Below the pieces are notes generated by a model that worked only from the letters and a program-made list of their open reading frames with translations, did no database searches and had not been told where the DNA came from. A stretch of DNA of 64,000 bases from Pictodentalium vernedei (taxonomy: Eukaryota > Mollusca > Scaphopoda > Dentaliida > Dentaliidae): positions 829,958,786 to 830,022,785 of the forward strand of contig CM062297.1 of NCBI GenBank assembly GCA_031216915.1. The letters are read 5' to 3'. Every line of letters starts with the position of its first letter. Position 1 is the first letter of the stretch. The position numbers and the translations under genes were made by a program. This document shows, one piece after another, positions 34,735 to 46,100 of the stretch.

Positions 34735-34927
34735 ATTTTGAGACGAAAAATAGGAGGAAAATCCTGTGTATTGTGCGGGCACAATCACTTCATCGAGCTC
34801 GTTCCAACGAAGGGTCACATGATACATGATATGTTTTTTAGAATTGTTTTGAAAAATAATATTTTTTCAACTGCTGAATTTGCATATTACGCGGGCGGAT
34901 GCGGGCGATTCGTTGGGTAAAGGGTTA
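34735..34927 (+). mobile_element. MITE family 3, hybrid or half copy
   Basis: It starts with 'ctcaattttgagacgaaaaa', passes the GAGCTCGTTCCAACGAAGGG centre and then follows arm type b ('attacgcgggcggatgcggg') to TAAAGGG and TTAA (34924-34927). The left arm is missing. Confidence 0.7.
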
Positions 34928-35381
34928 ATTGAAATTCCCGAGTACATGGCTTAGCGCCCCGCGTTCTTACCACTACAAGTGGCGCAACAAACTCTATCAC
35001 TCACGATGAGCCACAAAAGCATCCAGACCCCTGAAAAAAGATTACGACTCGTAAGAACTTCAAAACTTAAACTTTGAATCCTAAAATGACCCATGAAAAG
35101 GACAGTGTGGATATTTCAATCAGAACACTGAAGCGCCTTTGATACAAATCGGTCGCGCGATTACACGCACGAGATCTTTTTTCCTTTGAATTTGTTTGTG
35201 AAGCAGCTCACTGGTACTCGCCCGAACGACTACTGAAATTACAAAATGTCCAACAAAAACATTGAATTCATCGTAAGGAAGTTGGTATGAGCACTAATTT
35301 GCAGGGAAATTTCCACAAACAGCATTGCCATTATAAAAAGCGGAAAGGTTCATTCTACCAGATAGCTACTGGATAGTGATA

Positions 35382-35638
35382 CAGTACGTGGAGAGTGGAT
35401 TGTAACTAAATCACCCGCGGAGTGGAGTTATCACCCAAACAATAACTTTCAAATTTTGTATATATCGACTAAAAACACAAGTAATGTTTCAGCCAATGGA
35501 CCTCCGGGTTTAACCCGGAGGTCCATTGGCTGAAACTTTGCTTGTGCTTGTTATGCTTTCCAACACATTTGCAATAATTGCTTGGGTGGAATCTTCACTC
35601 TGCGGGTGATTTAGTGGTAATACACTCTCCACGTAGTG
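35382..35638. mobile_element. MITE family 2 (TA target), copy 1
   Basis: 257 bp between TA at 35380-35381 and 35639-35640. The ends are CAGTACGTGGAGAGTGGATT and the complement of CACTCTCCACGTAGTG. Subterminal 'aaatcacccgcggagtggag' is mirrored by 'cactctgcgggtgatttagt'. The centre is the same hairpin as in family 1 (GGACCTCCGGGTTTAACCCG), flanked by 'aatgtttcagccaatgg'. Confidence 0.9.
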
Positions 35639-36001
35639 TATGTTTGACTTTCTCTGTTCAATTTTCGGCTAAATGCTCTTTCTTACGTGCAACTTTAGTT
35701 TGTAGCCCTTGATTCAGTCTTACTTTTGCAGTGTTCTATTTAGGCCATTTCGATGTCCGGGTGTAAAATGAGTCATGACCATATGCCACTTCTGTCGCGG
35801 TCTAATCGAGATAGAGAATGCTTTGGAATTGCAGTACTGTACACAAAAACAAAGTTTCTCTTAAAGAAGCCTAAACAGGGATCAAAAACGATTCCGGGAA
35901 TGGGCTTTTGGGTAAATCAGAAGTCAAACCCTTGCTTTTACTTCTCAAACGTTTTTAGATATTATCAAAGTGAAAACGTCAATCCGTGGGTACATTTTCT
36001 A

Positions 36002-36298
36002 CAGTTAAAACTAGAAGTCCTGTCAGGAAATGCGCACAGATAGCACGTCGATCTGTGCGTTAATCTGCGCGTTATGACCATAGTAAGGCTATCAAATTCC
36101 GTACATATGGCCTGTGCACAAGCAATGTTTCAGCCACCGGTGGTCCATTGGCAGAAACATTGCCTGTATTTGCTATGAGTAACCAGGAGAACCTACCATG
36201 CTTTGGATGCCATTCGATATGGCAATTGCGCGCAATTCCTACGCGCAATAAAGCCTAGATAAGCGCACAGTTCGTGACAGGACTTCTAGTTTTAACTG
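36002..36298 (-). mobile_element. MITE family 1, copy 7, core damaged
   Basis: 297 bp between TA at 36000-36001 and 36299-36300 with complete ends. The central hairpin is reduced to 'cagccaccggtggtccattgg': the left half of the GGACCTCCGGG palindrome is deleted. Confidence 0.92.
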
Positions 36299-36354
36299 TA
36301 TATTGGCCAGAGAAATAAGCATAATAAGGTTGTGTAAAATAACCAGATATCATA

Positions 36355-36606
36355 CAGAATATGGAGAGTGTATTACCATTAAACCCACGCGGCGTGGAGT
36401 TTTCACCCGTTTCGAACTGGATTCACGTGACAATGCATCAAAATTACAATCAAACTTTTAGCCAGTGGAACTCCAGGTTATACCCGGAGTTCCATTGGCT
36501 GAAGATTTGATTGTCGTTCTTACACTTTTTCAAAGACTCAAGTTTTTGTGCGGGTGAAAATTCTGATCTGTAAGTGTTTTAGTGGTAACCCGCTCTCCAT
36601 GTACTG
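36355..36606. mobile_element. MITE family 2, copy 2, diverged
   Basis: 252 bp. Left flank TA at 36353-36354; the right flank has become AT. The core reads 'ggaactccaggttatacccg', a diverged version of the usual hairpin, with 'tagccagtgg' and 'ccattggctga' alongside. Confidence 0.8.
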
Positions 36607-36724
36607 ATTTTGATTAAGAGAGATGATAAGCACATGCAGTGTCCAAGCAATTGTTCGGGACACAGCATGTGCAGTTTTCCAGAATCAATCAGCATAATAA
36701 ATGCGAGAACACAGCGCCCGTTAA

Positions 36725-36967
36725 CCTTTTACCCAACGTAACGGCCAAAACCGGCCAGCGCTATTCTCAAAAATCGACAATTAATTTTCATTATTTTTTC
36801 ATTTTTTGTCTCAAAAACATAGGTTATGACCCCTCGTTGGAACGAGCTCGTCGAGCTCGTTCCAACGAGGGGTCATAACCTATGGTTTTGAGACAAAAAA
36901 TGAAAAAAATTAGTTATTCAAGAATTTTTTTTGCAAGTGTCGTCTGCTTTTCATGTTAGGTAAAGGG
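36725..36967. mobile_element. MITE family 3, arm type a, just downstream of the aminopeptidase stop
   Basis: 243 bp between TTAA at 36721-36724 and 36968-36971. Almost perfect long palindrome centred on GGAACGAGCTCGTCGAGCTC. On the minus strand it begins about 80 bases after the stop codon at 37047-37049, so it probably lies in the 3' untranslated region or just past it. No AATAAA is visible on the minus strand between the stop and the MITE. Confidence 0.9.
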
Positions 36968-37046
36968 TTAATAGAGGCACTAATAGATAAATGCTAATGT
37001 TAAAGGAGCAGTTATTAAAATATTCATTTTAGGGCGATGGCTGAAT

Positions 37047-37193
37047 TCATCTATTGTTGTTGGAGAGCCAACGAGCTATCGTATCTTCATTTCCTGACAT
37101 CCACGCAATGTTGGTTTTGATGCTTTCTGTTGCTTGTTTCCGCCCCCGTTCTCCCGCGCCAGCATCTGGGTATTGTCCAAAGAATGCCTCTAC
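37047..37193 (-). CDS. Aminopeptidase N-like gene, terminal exon
   Basis: The acceptor is 'gtattacag' before GTA at 37193. The exon encodes 48 residues in phase 0 after the previous exon, then TGA (37047-37049). VEAFFGQYPDAGAGERGRKQ matches the near-terminal helix of M1 peptidases; ESIKTNIAWM and ARWLSNNNR form the usual last helices. Confidence 0.93.
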   Translation of the reverse strand, partial: VEAFFGQYPDAGAGERGRKQATESIKTNIAWMSGNEDTIARWLSNNNR

Positions 37194-40100
37194 CTGTAAT
37201 ACAAAACGACAAAAATTAGAGAGAATAAATTATGTATGTTCAAATATGGAACATAAAATTAATAGCTATATTTGGTTACCTGGACGTTTTTAACCTCTGC
37301 AAATCCTGCTTATAATATCAGATGGGAGATAAGTCACATTAGTATCAATGACAGAATCTGAGTTTTTTCGGTCTCTCTTTTCGTATACAGGAAATGGATT
37401 CATGGTGTATGCCAGAAGGATATTTATATTTAAGATAACTAGGTAATAGTTTTGAAGGACAAAACAGAAATTAAATAGAAAGTAATCGCTTGACTGGACT
37501 GGTTACGTGGAATCATTCATGAGAGGTGAGGGACGTTGTACAAACACGAGTGCGCGAATACGCACGAGTGTTTTACAATATACTTTCACGTAACCACTCC
37601 AATCAAGCGAATACTCTGTTTATTACTTCTCATTATTAACGATAATTATATTATTTAACCCTTTACCTAAAGTAACGGCCAGCGCTATTCTCAAAAATCG
37701 CCAATTAATTTTCGTTATTTTTTCATATTTTGTCTCTAAAACATAGGTTATGACCCCTCACTGGAACGAGCTCGGCGAGCTCGTTCCAATGAGGGGTCAT
37801 AACCTATGTTTTTGAGACAAAAAATGAAAATAATAGTTATTCAAGAATTATTTTTGCAAGTGTCGTCTGCTTTTCATGTTGCCCCATTGCACCCACTGCA
37901 AAGCGTCTTCGTTTGCGCGCACGGATACATGACCCAATTGTTTATTGCATAGCTCACTTGTTAAGTTATCGTTTATAATCAAACCGGGAAATCCCAGTAA
38001 ATCACACTTTGGAAAGTAATAAACGAGAAGAGAACTAGACATTTTTGTCCGCAAATTGTGTTTGGTAAAATGACTTACTTGAATTTACTCAAAAAAAAAA
38101 AAAAAAAAAAAATTCAAATTTACAAAATCATATCTTGTTTGATATTTTCAGAACTGCTCACAAAACTACAAATCGTGAAGTACTTTTGACCGCGGCTGCT
38201 TCGTGGGTGTGTCTTTCTCTGTAGGTCACAATACAGTGTTTTCGTGCAAACAGCGCCTCTGGTGGTTTACACCCAACTTTAATGGAGGATAAAAGTTCCT
38301 GGAATTATCCGATTGGTGGAAAATGAATAAAATTTTTAAGTGCATGTTTTGGAAAAGATATAAATATTGGTGACTATTGTCTTCTCAAATGTGTGAGAGA
38401 AGATTAAAATTGGGTGTGGGTAGGTAAAAATATGTCTATTTCATTCAGTGCGAAACTGGACGGGAGTACAGGAAGCTCCAAATTTAAAGGCAAAATTCAT
38501 ATGGCGACCTATATTGTTTTCATTAAATTGTTTTCAAGAGATGATAAACTAAATGGATAGATGGTTGTTTTTTGCCCAAATCAGCTTGATGAGATGGGGA
38601 GAGGAGGACAGATTAGTACTGTCGTCAATGGAAAAAAACACTGTGTTATAACCTGTAGATTCCTTGTGAAAACGAAGAGAAGGGAGCTTACCTCCGATAA
38701 CTTGAAATCACTGTTGTATCCGTCAATGATTCTTGGAACCATACGTCCCAGTGATCTCGAGAATAGCGTAAATCTACAAAAACAAAAACAAAACCCGAAA
38801 AATACTATATAAAATATTTACAATTAAATCTTTCACAATTATGTTTCTTACATGAACATGCAAATGACTGAGATGAATCAATATCATTTCAAAAGACGTG
38901 GCAATTTACCTGCAGGTAAATTGACACACCTTTGAAGTGCAGGTGATCCATTTTATACCACATGTTATAGTCAGAGGAAAGTGAGCCAAGTAATCCCGAG
39001 AACCGTATCTGAAACACAAGACTCCAGACATCATTTCCGGTGTGCAATGATCTGATTTTGGTGTGGGACTCTAGATTGGCAAGCGGGATTTCCGGGGGAT
39101 CGATTCCCAGCGGTGCATCAGAATCCAATATTCTAAATTTCACTTAAACATGACTATACTCTTCTAAATACATATATCCATATGAAGCGCGCTGCCTTTT
39201 TGTATAAATTTAGTTTTCTTATTTTTCGTTTTTCATGTCTCTTGTTCGATATCATAGCATCAGCGATTGTCATACTAGAGTTCTAATCAAGAAACATCTA
39301 ATACACCAGTGCATGTGGAGTTCCAAACAGATATAAACAATTATACGTTTTGCTCATTTCAAAAGCGTCTATGAATGTGGTTGCCTTTTGACTTCCATTT
39401 ATCTAAATATGAACCATGAATGACCAGATTGAGCGTTGATAGTTTTCAGTCTTATCTATTGCGTTGTTTCAGTAAATCATTATCACAAAATATATACTCT
39501 GGTTGTAGGAACAGAAATGTGTGTCCAACTCAGAACATTTCTAACAAGCTAATTTTAATGTTATTCGACGCGGAACAACCTTACGAACAACATGCCCGAA
39601 ATCCACTTTGAGGACTTCCTGTTAATGCTCTTTGAATTGAGTGGAGTGTGATGTGAGCTCTATGATCCACATGCTTGTAGTCTACTTTTATCATTACTAG
39701 TATCCTCCGAAACTCCTCCTTCTAACACTACATGCCACAGTCATTTGCCAATACCCAGATGCGGTTATAATTGATCCCCCAGTGAGGTCTCAACTCATTA
39801 TCATTTGCTCCTATTCTACGAAAGCGTTGGAACCATTTGCTTCTACGGGCAGTATCATCTGGCATTTGGCCTCGATTACTAAACATCATGCCACAACTTG
39901 AAAAGTACACTTCGATACCCAAAAATTGTATAGGCTCTCCCTCATTGAGGTATAATTCCTTCCATGTTACTATGCCCCCATACCACAAACTGTAGGATCC
40001 AGACACTCTAAAATCAGCTGGGTTAAAAGTTAACCAGAATTTACCAGGTTAAGTGAAAATGAATCCAAGAGGGTTCATATTCACTCAATCCAGTTGATTT

Positions 40101-43100
40101 TGGTTGATTTTTAACCAAACTGATTTTAGAGTGTAGGCTTCTTCTGCACTGTGTTCCGATTAGTATCCTCCAATACTACACAACCATGTCATACGCACTC
40201 TCGAACACGCAGATGCGTCGAACAGTCGTACGAGTTAGGTTTCATTCGAGGGTTGGCTCTTCCCACTTTTAAGTTCAAGTGGAAACCAACCTAAGACCGA
40301 ATAGTGACAGTACATTTTGTGGCGAGGGATGGTTAAACTGGGAGTAACAGCTAGTATTGTTAACAGTAAGGATGTGGAGTGTGCCTCTACTAAAGGTAAG
40401 TCTGCAGAAGGACCAGGAAGTGTCACTCTAGCGATGAGGTTAGATAAAACAGTGATAGGAAACAGTAGGGGTACCAATCAGTAGTAGCGTTAGTATATAG
40501 AGGATATGGAATGAGTATTTTTCTCATATAATATTTATGAAACGAGTCTAAGAATTTTCCGTTTTGGCGAGCCTCTGGCGAGCCCAAACGAAAATTCGGA
40601 CGAGTTTCATGAATCAAAATGGACAACATAAACTTGTACAACCCTAATAACACTCGTTGCACTTGGGTACTGAAATAATTTATCAGCAGATTAGTGATGC
40701 CACTACATAGCCGCACACGTGCCTACCATGACAGCACACGTGACACCTACAATATGCCGCGACATGATATCAGATGAGAACCCTCAGGATTGAGATGAAT
40801 TGAGCAACCGATGCGACTTACGTCACACACCAATTAAATTCAAAGCGCTGTAAAAGGTTCTCTCCCGTGTCGGATTTTAGCGGATTTTGGATATGTTTTT
40901 CGTGGGGTTATTCAAAATCGAATAATATGAAAAATAGCTTGTTAATTTTTTCCAGGTTCAACCCTCCAAAAACTAGACGTATAAGATATACATACCGTTG
41001 TGTTAGTTTTAACATTATTTTTCCAGTACCTGATATTTCGAAACCTCGATATTCGAACATAAAAGCCTACATTTAGTGTTGGTGAAGAGTTTTCGCCTTA
41101 TCTATTTTTACAAATATTTCGAAGTTTCGATAGCCAATGGACTGTGTGCTATAGTTCATGTCTGCGAAGTATTAGGCACATCCTGGTATGTGGTAAAAGG
41201 TTCTCGCCTGGGGAGGGGTGGATGAAGAGGATTGAACTTCCAACTTGGATGCCCCACAGCTACGAAGCAGTGCATGAAGATGCGACTGACTTGGTAGAAA
41301 AAAAAATCAACCGAAAATACGCGTTGAAAGGGTCTCTAATGTTAGTAACAGTGAACACACGGGGCTGACCTCGATTCGGCACCGTGTGGAAACATTTTGA
41401 TTTTCGGGATCGAAAAGATACCCAGGCCCTACATCTGATACATTTGTCGATACCCCGAGTTGCGTGCTATAAATAGAGAATTTCAGTGATTGCAAATCCA
41501 CAGGGCGGACAATAGTTCGAGACGGTGAGAGAACTATTTGATATTCGGAGATCGAACTGACGCCCAATACTTGCGTCAGAGATAATTGTCCATACCCCGA
41601 GTTGTGTGTTATAAAGACAGAATTTCAAAGGTAGCAAACCGACGTGGCGGACTATGGTTTGGTCAAGGGGGAGTGGGGGGGGGGGGGGGGGGGTTGGGGG
41701 TATTTATCTGGACCTAAGAGATGCAAAATCCTCACATCTGAGCCATTTGTTGTTGTAAGAGTGGTGTGTAATAATGAAAGAATTGCAGAGGTGCTGAACC
41801 CACGGTTCTAAAAAAATGCCAAATCTGCGATTCTGAGGAATTATCGACGCACCATGTAGTGTTAATTTATAAAGAGGGAATTTCAGTGTGGGGTACCTTG
41901 AGAGGCTCAGCTACCCCCTCCCCCTCGCCCCTTAAAAAAGGGAGCCCAAAGGAGAACTTCTCGATGGTATATACGACCGCTTCTATTTTGTTGTGCTGTT
42001 GCTGTTTAACTTTTGTATAACTTAGATGTTTTGCATACAGAAAAGTTTATAAAAAAACAAGGGTCTTTCTATATCACATAGTATGGGAACAAAAAGCTAA
42101 TTAACAGCTGTTTGAATGTTTTTAAAATTTTCAAGGACACTATCTGTTTAATTGTTCAAGAAATCTTATTGGCCAAACATCGTTCTGTTCTTTTCTTTTT
42201 CCAGGGCGAGCGTCTGTTCTTGTTGCAGTTCTGAAGTTGTATTTCGAAGCATTCCCAATCGAACTGGTATTACGATTTTATATGCACACTTCGAGAATAC
42301 AAAAAAAGTGCTCATCATTGTAATGTTGTTGCTTTGAGTCAGCAATTGTTTGTGTGAAAAAATTTTATTTTATTCTCTGTGACCCACTTTTCGTGCATTG
42401 TTTACATATAGCCTAAAATCTTATCAATACAAAATCATAGCGGCTTCTCGATTGCTTAATATGTAATTTAAACATTTGCATGTGCGCGGTAGTTTATGTT
42501 TTATGACTATTTCCCCAGAAAAAAACAGAATATCTGAATGTTCTAGGACTGTCAAGATTAATTCGGTTTTAAATGCTATGTAGACACTAATATTATCGTC
42601 TGTCACCACATATTCTTGCGGTGGCGTTCCCTTGGCGATATAAATAAAGTTAAAAATACAAGAAAACAAACATATTACCATTTTTCACGTTAAATATATA
42701 GAGAGTAATCGCTTGACTGGACTTGTTACGTGAAATAATTATGAGAGGTGAGGGATGTTGTACAAACACGAGTGTGCTAATGCGCACGAGTGTTTTACAC
42801 TATAGTCCCTCGCCTCGAATGAATTATTTCACGTAACCAGTCCAGTCAAGCGATTACTCTGTTTATTACTTTTCATTATTGACGATAATTATATTATTTA
42901 ACCCTTTACCTAACGTAACGGCCAAAATGGGCCAGCGCTATTCTCGAAACTCGCCAATTAATTTTCATTATTTTTTTCATTTTTTGTCTCTAAAACATAG
43001 GCTATAACCCATCATTGGAACGAGCTCGTTCCAATGAGGGGGTCATAACCTATGTTTTTGAGACAAAAAAATGAAAATAATAGTTATTCAAGAATTCATT

Positions 43101-46100
43101 TTGCAAGTGTAGTCTGCTTTTCATGTTAGGTAAAGGGTTAAAAAAAAAACAAAAAAAAAAAACAACAACAATGAAGTCCCCATTACACCCATGGCAAAGC
43201 GTCTTCGTTTGCGCGCACGGATACATGACACAATTGTTGATAGCATAATTCACTTGAGAAGTTATCGTTTATAATCAAACCCGGAAATCCCAGTAAATCA
43301 CACTTTGGGAAGTAATAAAAAATATACCCAAGACTTCCACACACAACTTATTATTTTGCTTTGAACAAAAAATTACATTAGTAATCTATGTTACGGTTAA
43401 GTGTGTGTGTGTGGGAGGGGCGACTATATAGACAAGTTGCTGAGTAGTGGCGTGATTTGACAAAAAGGTAGCAGCTAATGTAGGTCATGTCACTATTAAC
43501 CATTTAAAACATAGTTGGAGTCCTTACTTTAGTATTGGTTTTCTGTTGTATTTTACTAAAGCAAGAAATTAAATCTGATTTTAACTGGTTATTAGTCGGT
43601 GTCGAAAATTTGATTAAAGTCGTGTATCACTTGTAACATTTCCACTAGAGTTCGATTATTCAGTTGGAAAGAAAGTTTGGACCACTGTTCAGAGATGAAT
43701 TTGCAATACAGGTGCTAACACTACAATTATTTGACCACCAAGTTACTAACTATCCAAATTTTGTCGTCTGAGTATAGGGTTGAAGACACACTCCTCCACA
43801 CCCCCTGTCGCCAAATCCTTGGGCACGCTACACTCAAAGGGCAAATTATGAAATTTCAAATCAGAAATATCATTTATCCTTTTCCCTAACGCACAGGACT
43901 TCAACATTTGTTATTTTAATTAATTTGTTTTAAATCTTTCAAAAATTGCAAACACAAAAATCATATCATGTGAACCCTCATTGACCGAACTCGCAGAGTT
44001 CCTTCCAATAAGGGTTGATATGATATGTTTTTCCTGAAATCTTTTAAAGATTGATCATTCGTTCAACTGATCCATTGGCTAGGTTGCTAGCGTTGAGAAC
44101 AAATGCCAGAACACTCAAATAACACACTCAATCCACAAATATTCCCACTCCCCAGTGAAAATTCTAATACTTATTTTTTTCTTCTGGAGTTGAAGAAAGG
44201 ATACCGTAAAAAAATCGAGATATTCCAACAAAATCGATGGGTTTAAAAAATAGCACACACATCACAATGTTCTCGACATCACTCAAGAGACACAACTACG
44301 TTCCACTGCGTTTAAAGTAGTTTTAAACACGAAACACAAAACTCGTGGTTGCAACAAAACAGGGTAATGGCAACAGTACTATAATACTGTCAATACACGT
44401 AAATGAATAATAATGCTAGTCCGTGACTAAGATAACCAGTGTCGTTGGGATTACAAGAACAATGTGATTTAACAGGAGAGAAAAAACGTTTAAAACATGT
44501 CATTTGTCTTGGTACCCTCACATGTTATATGATCAACTGTCGATAAAGCCCCTGTCGCATCATTGTGATTTTTTGACACGATCTACTACGACAAGAAAAT
44601 CTTGAGCAATCGTGGATATCCGTACTGATATCCGTACTGCTTCATAATCATTTTTGAGTATTTTTGGTTCATCGGCATAGTACGTCAAACCCCTGTCAGG
44701 TCTTTGTGATTTCATATACGAATGTCCAAGAAGAGCCACGAATTCAAATTTCCACGATTGACTGCGATGTTTTTAAAATCGCACTGAATCGGCTTCTCTC
44801 GCGACCTTACACAACCTTCACACGACCTCCACACGACCGTGTACGGTTCATCAAGACTGCAGTAAGATTTTCCAAGCCGATTCAGCACGAATTGATACGA
44901 CATTGTCCGGTGCGCGCACGACATCGGTTTGAAGTACGAATAAGATGATGTAAGGTCTAATAAGAATTGCATCACGATCTACATACAGGACGTGGAGAGT
45001 GTATTATCATTAAATCCCCCCCCCCCCCCATAGTGGCGATTCCACCCGAGCAATAATTGCAAATTTGTTGCAAAGCATAACCATCACAAGAAAAGTTCCA
45101 GCCAATGGACCTCCGGGTTGAACCCGGAGGTCCATTGGCTGAAACATTGCTTGTGTTTTTTTGTACATATGTACATAATTTAAAAGTGATACTTTGGGTT
45201 ATAACTCCACTCCGCGGGTGATATAGTTACAATCCACTCTCCAACTACTGCAATACCTTAAAAGATCTTACTGAGAAATCTTGACAAAGCCGTACTGGCC
45301 AGGTACGTACGAACGAACACCCAAGAATACCTCCGTACGGTTTAGAACAGTCTCGTACGTCAGCGGTACGGTGCAGTGCGGAATTGAACAATTGCATGAT
45401 GGAGTGCGAAAGTTTTAAACAGTGTAAAACATGTGTACGCGTATGCAGATCAACCAAGAATACTGAAGAATGATTACGAAGCTGTACGGATCTCAGTATG
45501 GATATCGACGATTGCTCAATATTTCCATATCGCAGTGGATCGTGTCAAGAAATCGCAAAGATGTGACGGGGGCTTTGGAAATGGTAAGATCTTTTGAGGT
45601 ATCAGATCGTGATGGAATTCTTGTTAGGCCTTGCATCATCTTACTAGTTCGTACTAGTTCGTGGCGGTGTCGTGGGAGCACCTTACAAGGTCGTATCGAT
45701 TCATACTGCATCGGCTTGGAACATCTTAGTAGATTCTTACTACAGTCGTGATGAACCGTTCAATGTCGTTTGAAGATCGTGTGAAGGTTTGTAAGGTCGT
45801 GAGAGGAGGCAATTCAGGGCGATATTTTTTTTAAATCGAGATCAATCGTGAAAATTTGAATTCGTGGCTATTCTTGGACAGTCGTACAAAAAATCGAAAA
45901 TATATGACAGGGGTTTAAGAGTGTACAGGGGCACCAAAGGCACGAAAAGACTGAGGAAGTGCTGAACGCTTAAGTGGGTACTTTTGCAAGATTAACTGGG
46001 TATGCGATGCTGGTAGATATCTAACCGAACCTTGGGATGGGTTAAACATATTCTCTGCATATAGTATAATTGCGATGCGATAGGGAATTCAGTTGCATAT

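Noticed and set aside
39728-40006. 92-residue minus-strand frame as a gene or an aminopeptidase exon
   Set aside because: Not recognisable, wrong content for the M1 domain, and the flanking exons join in frame without it.
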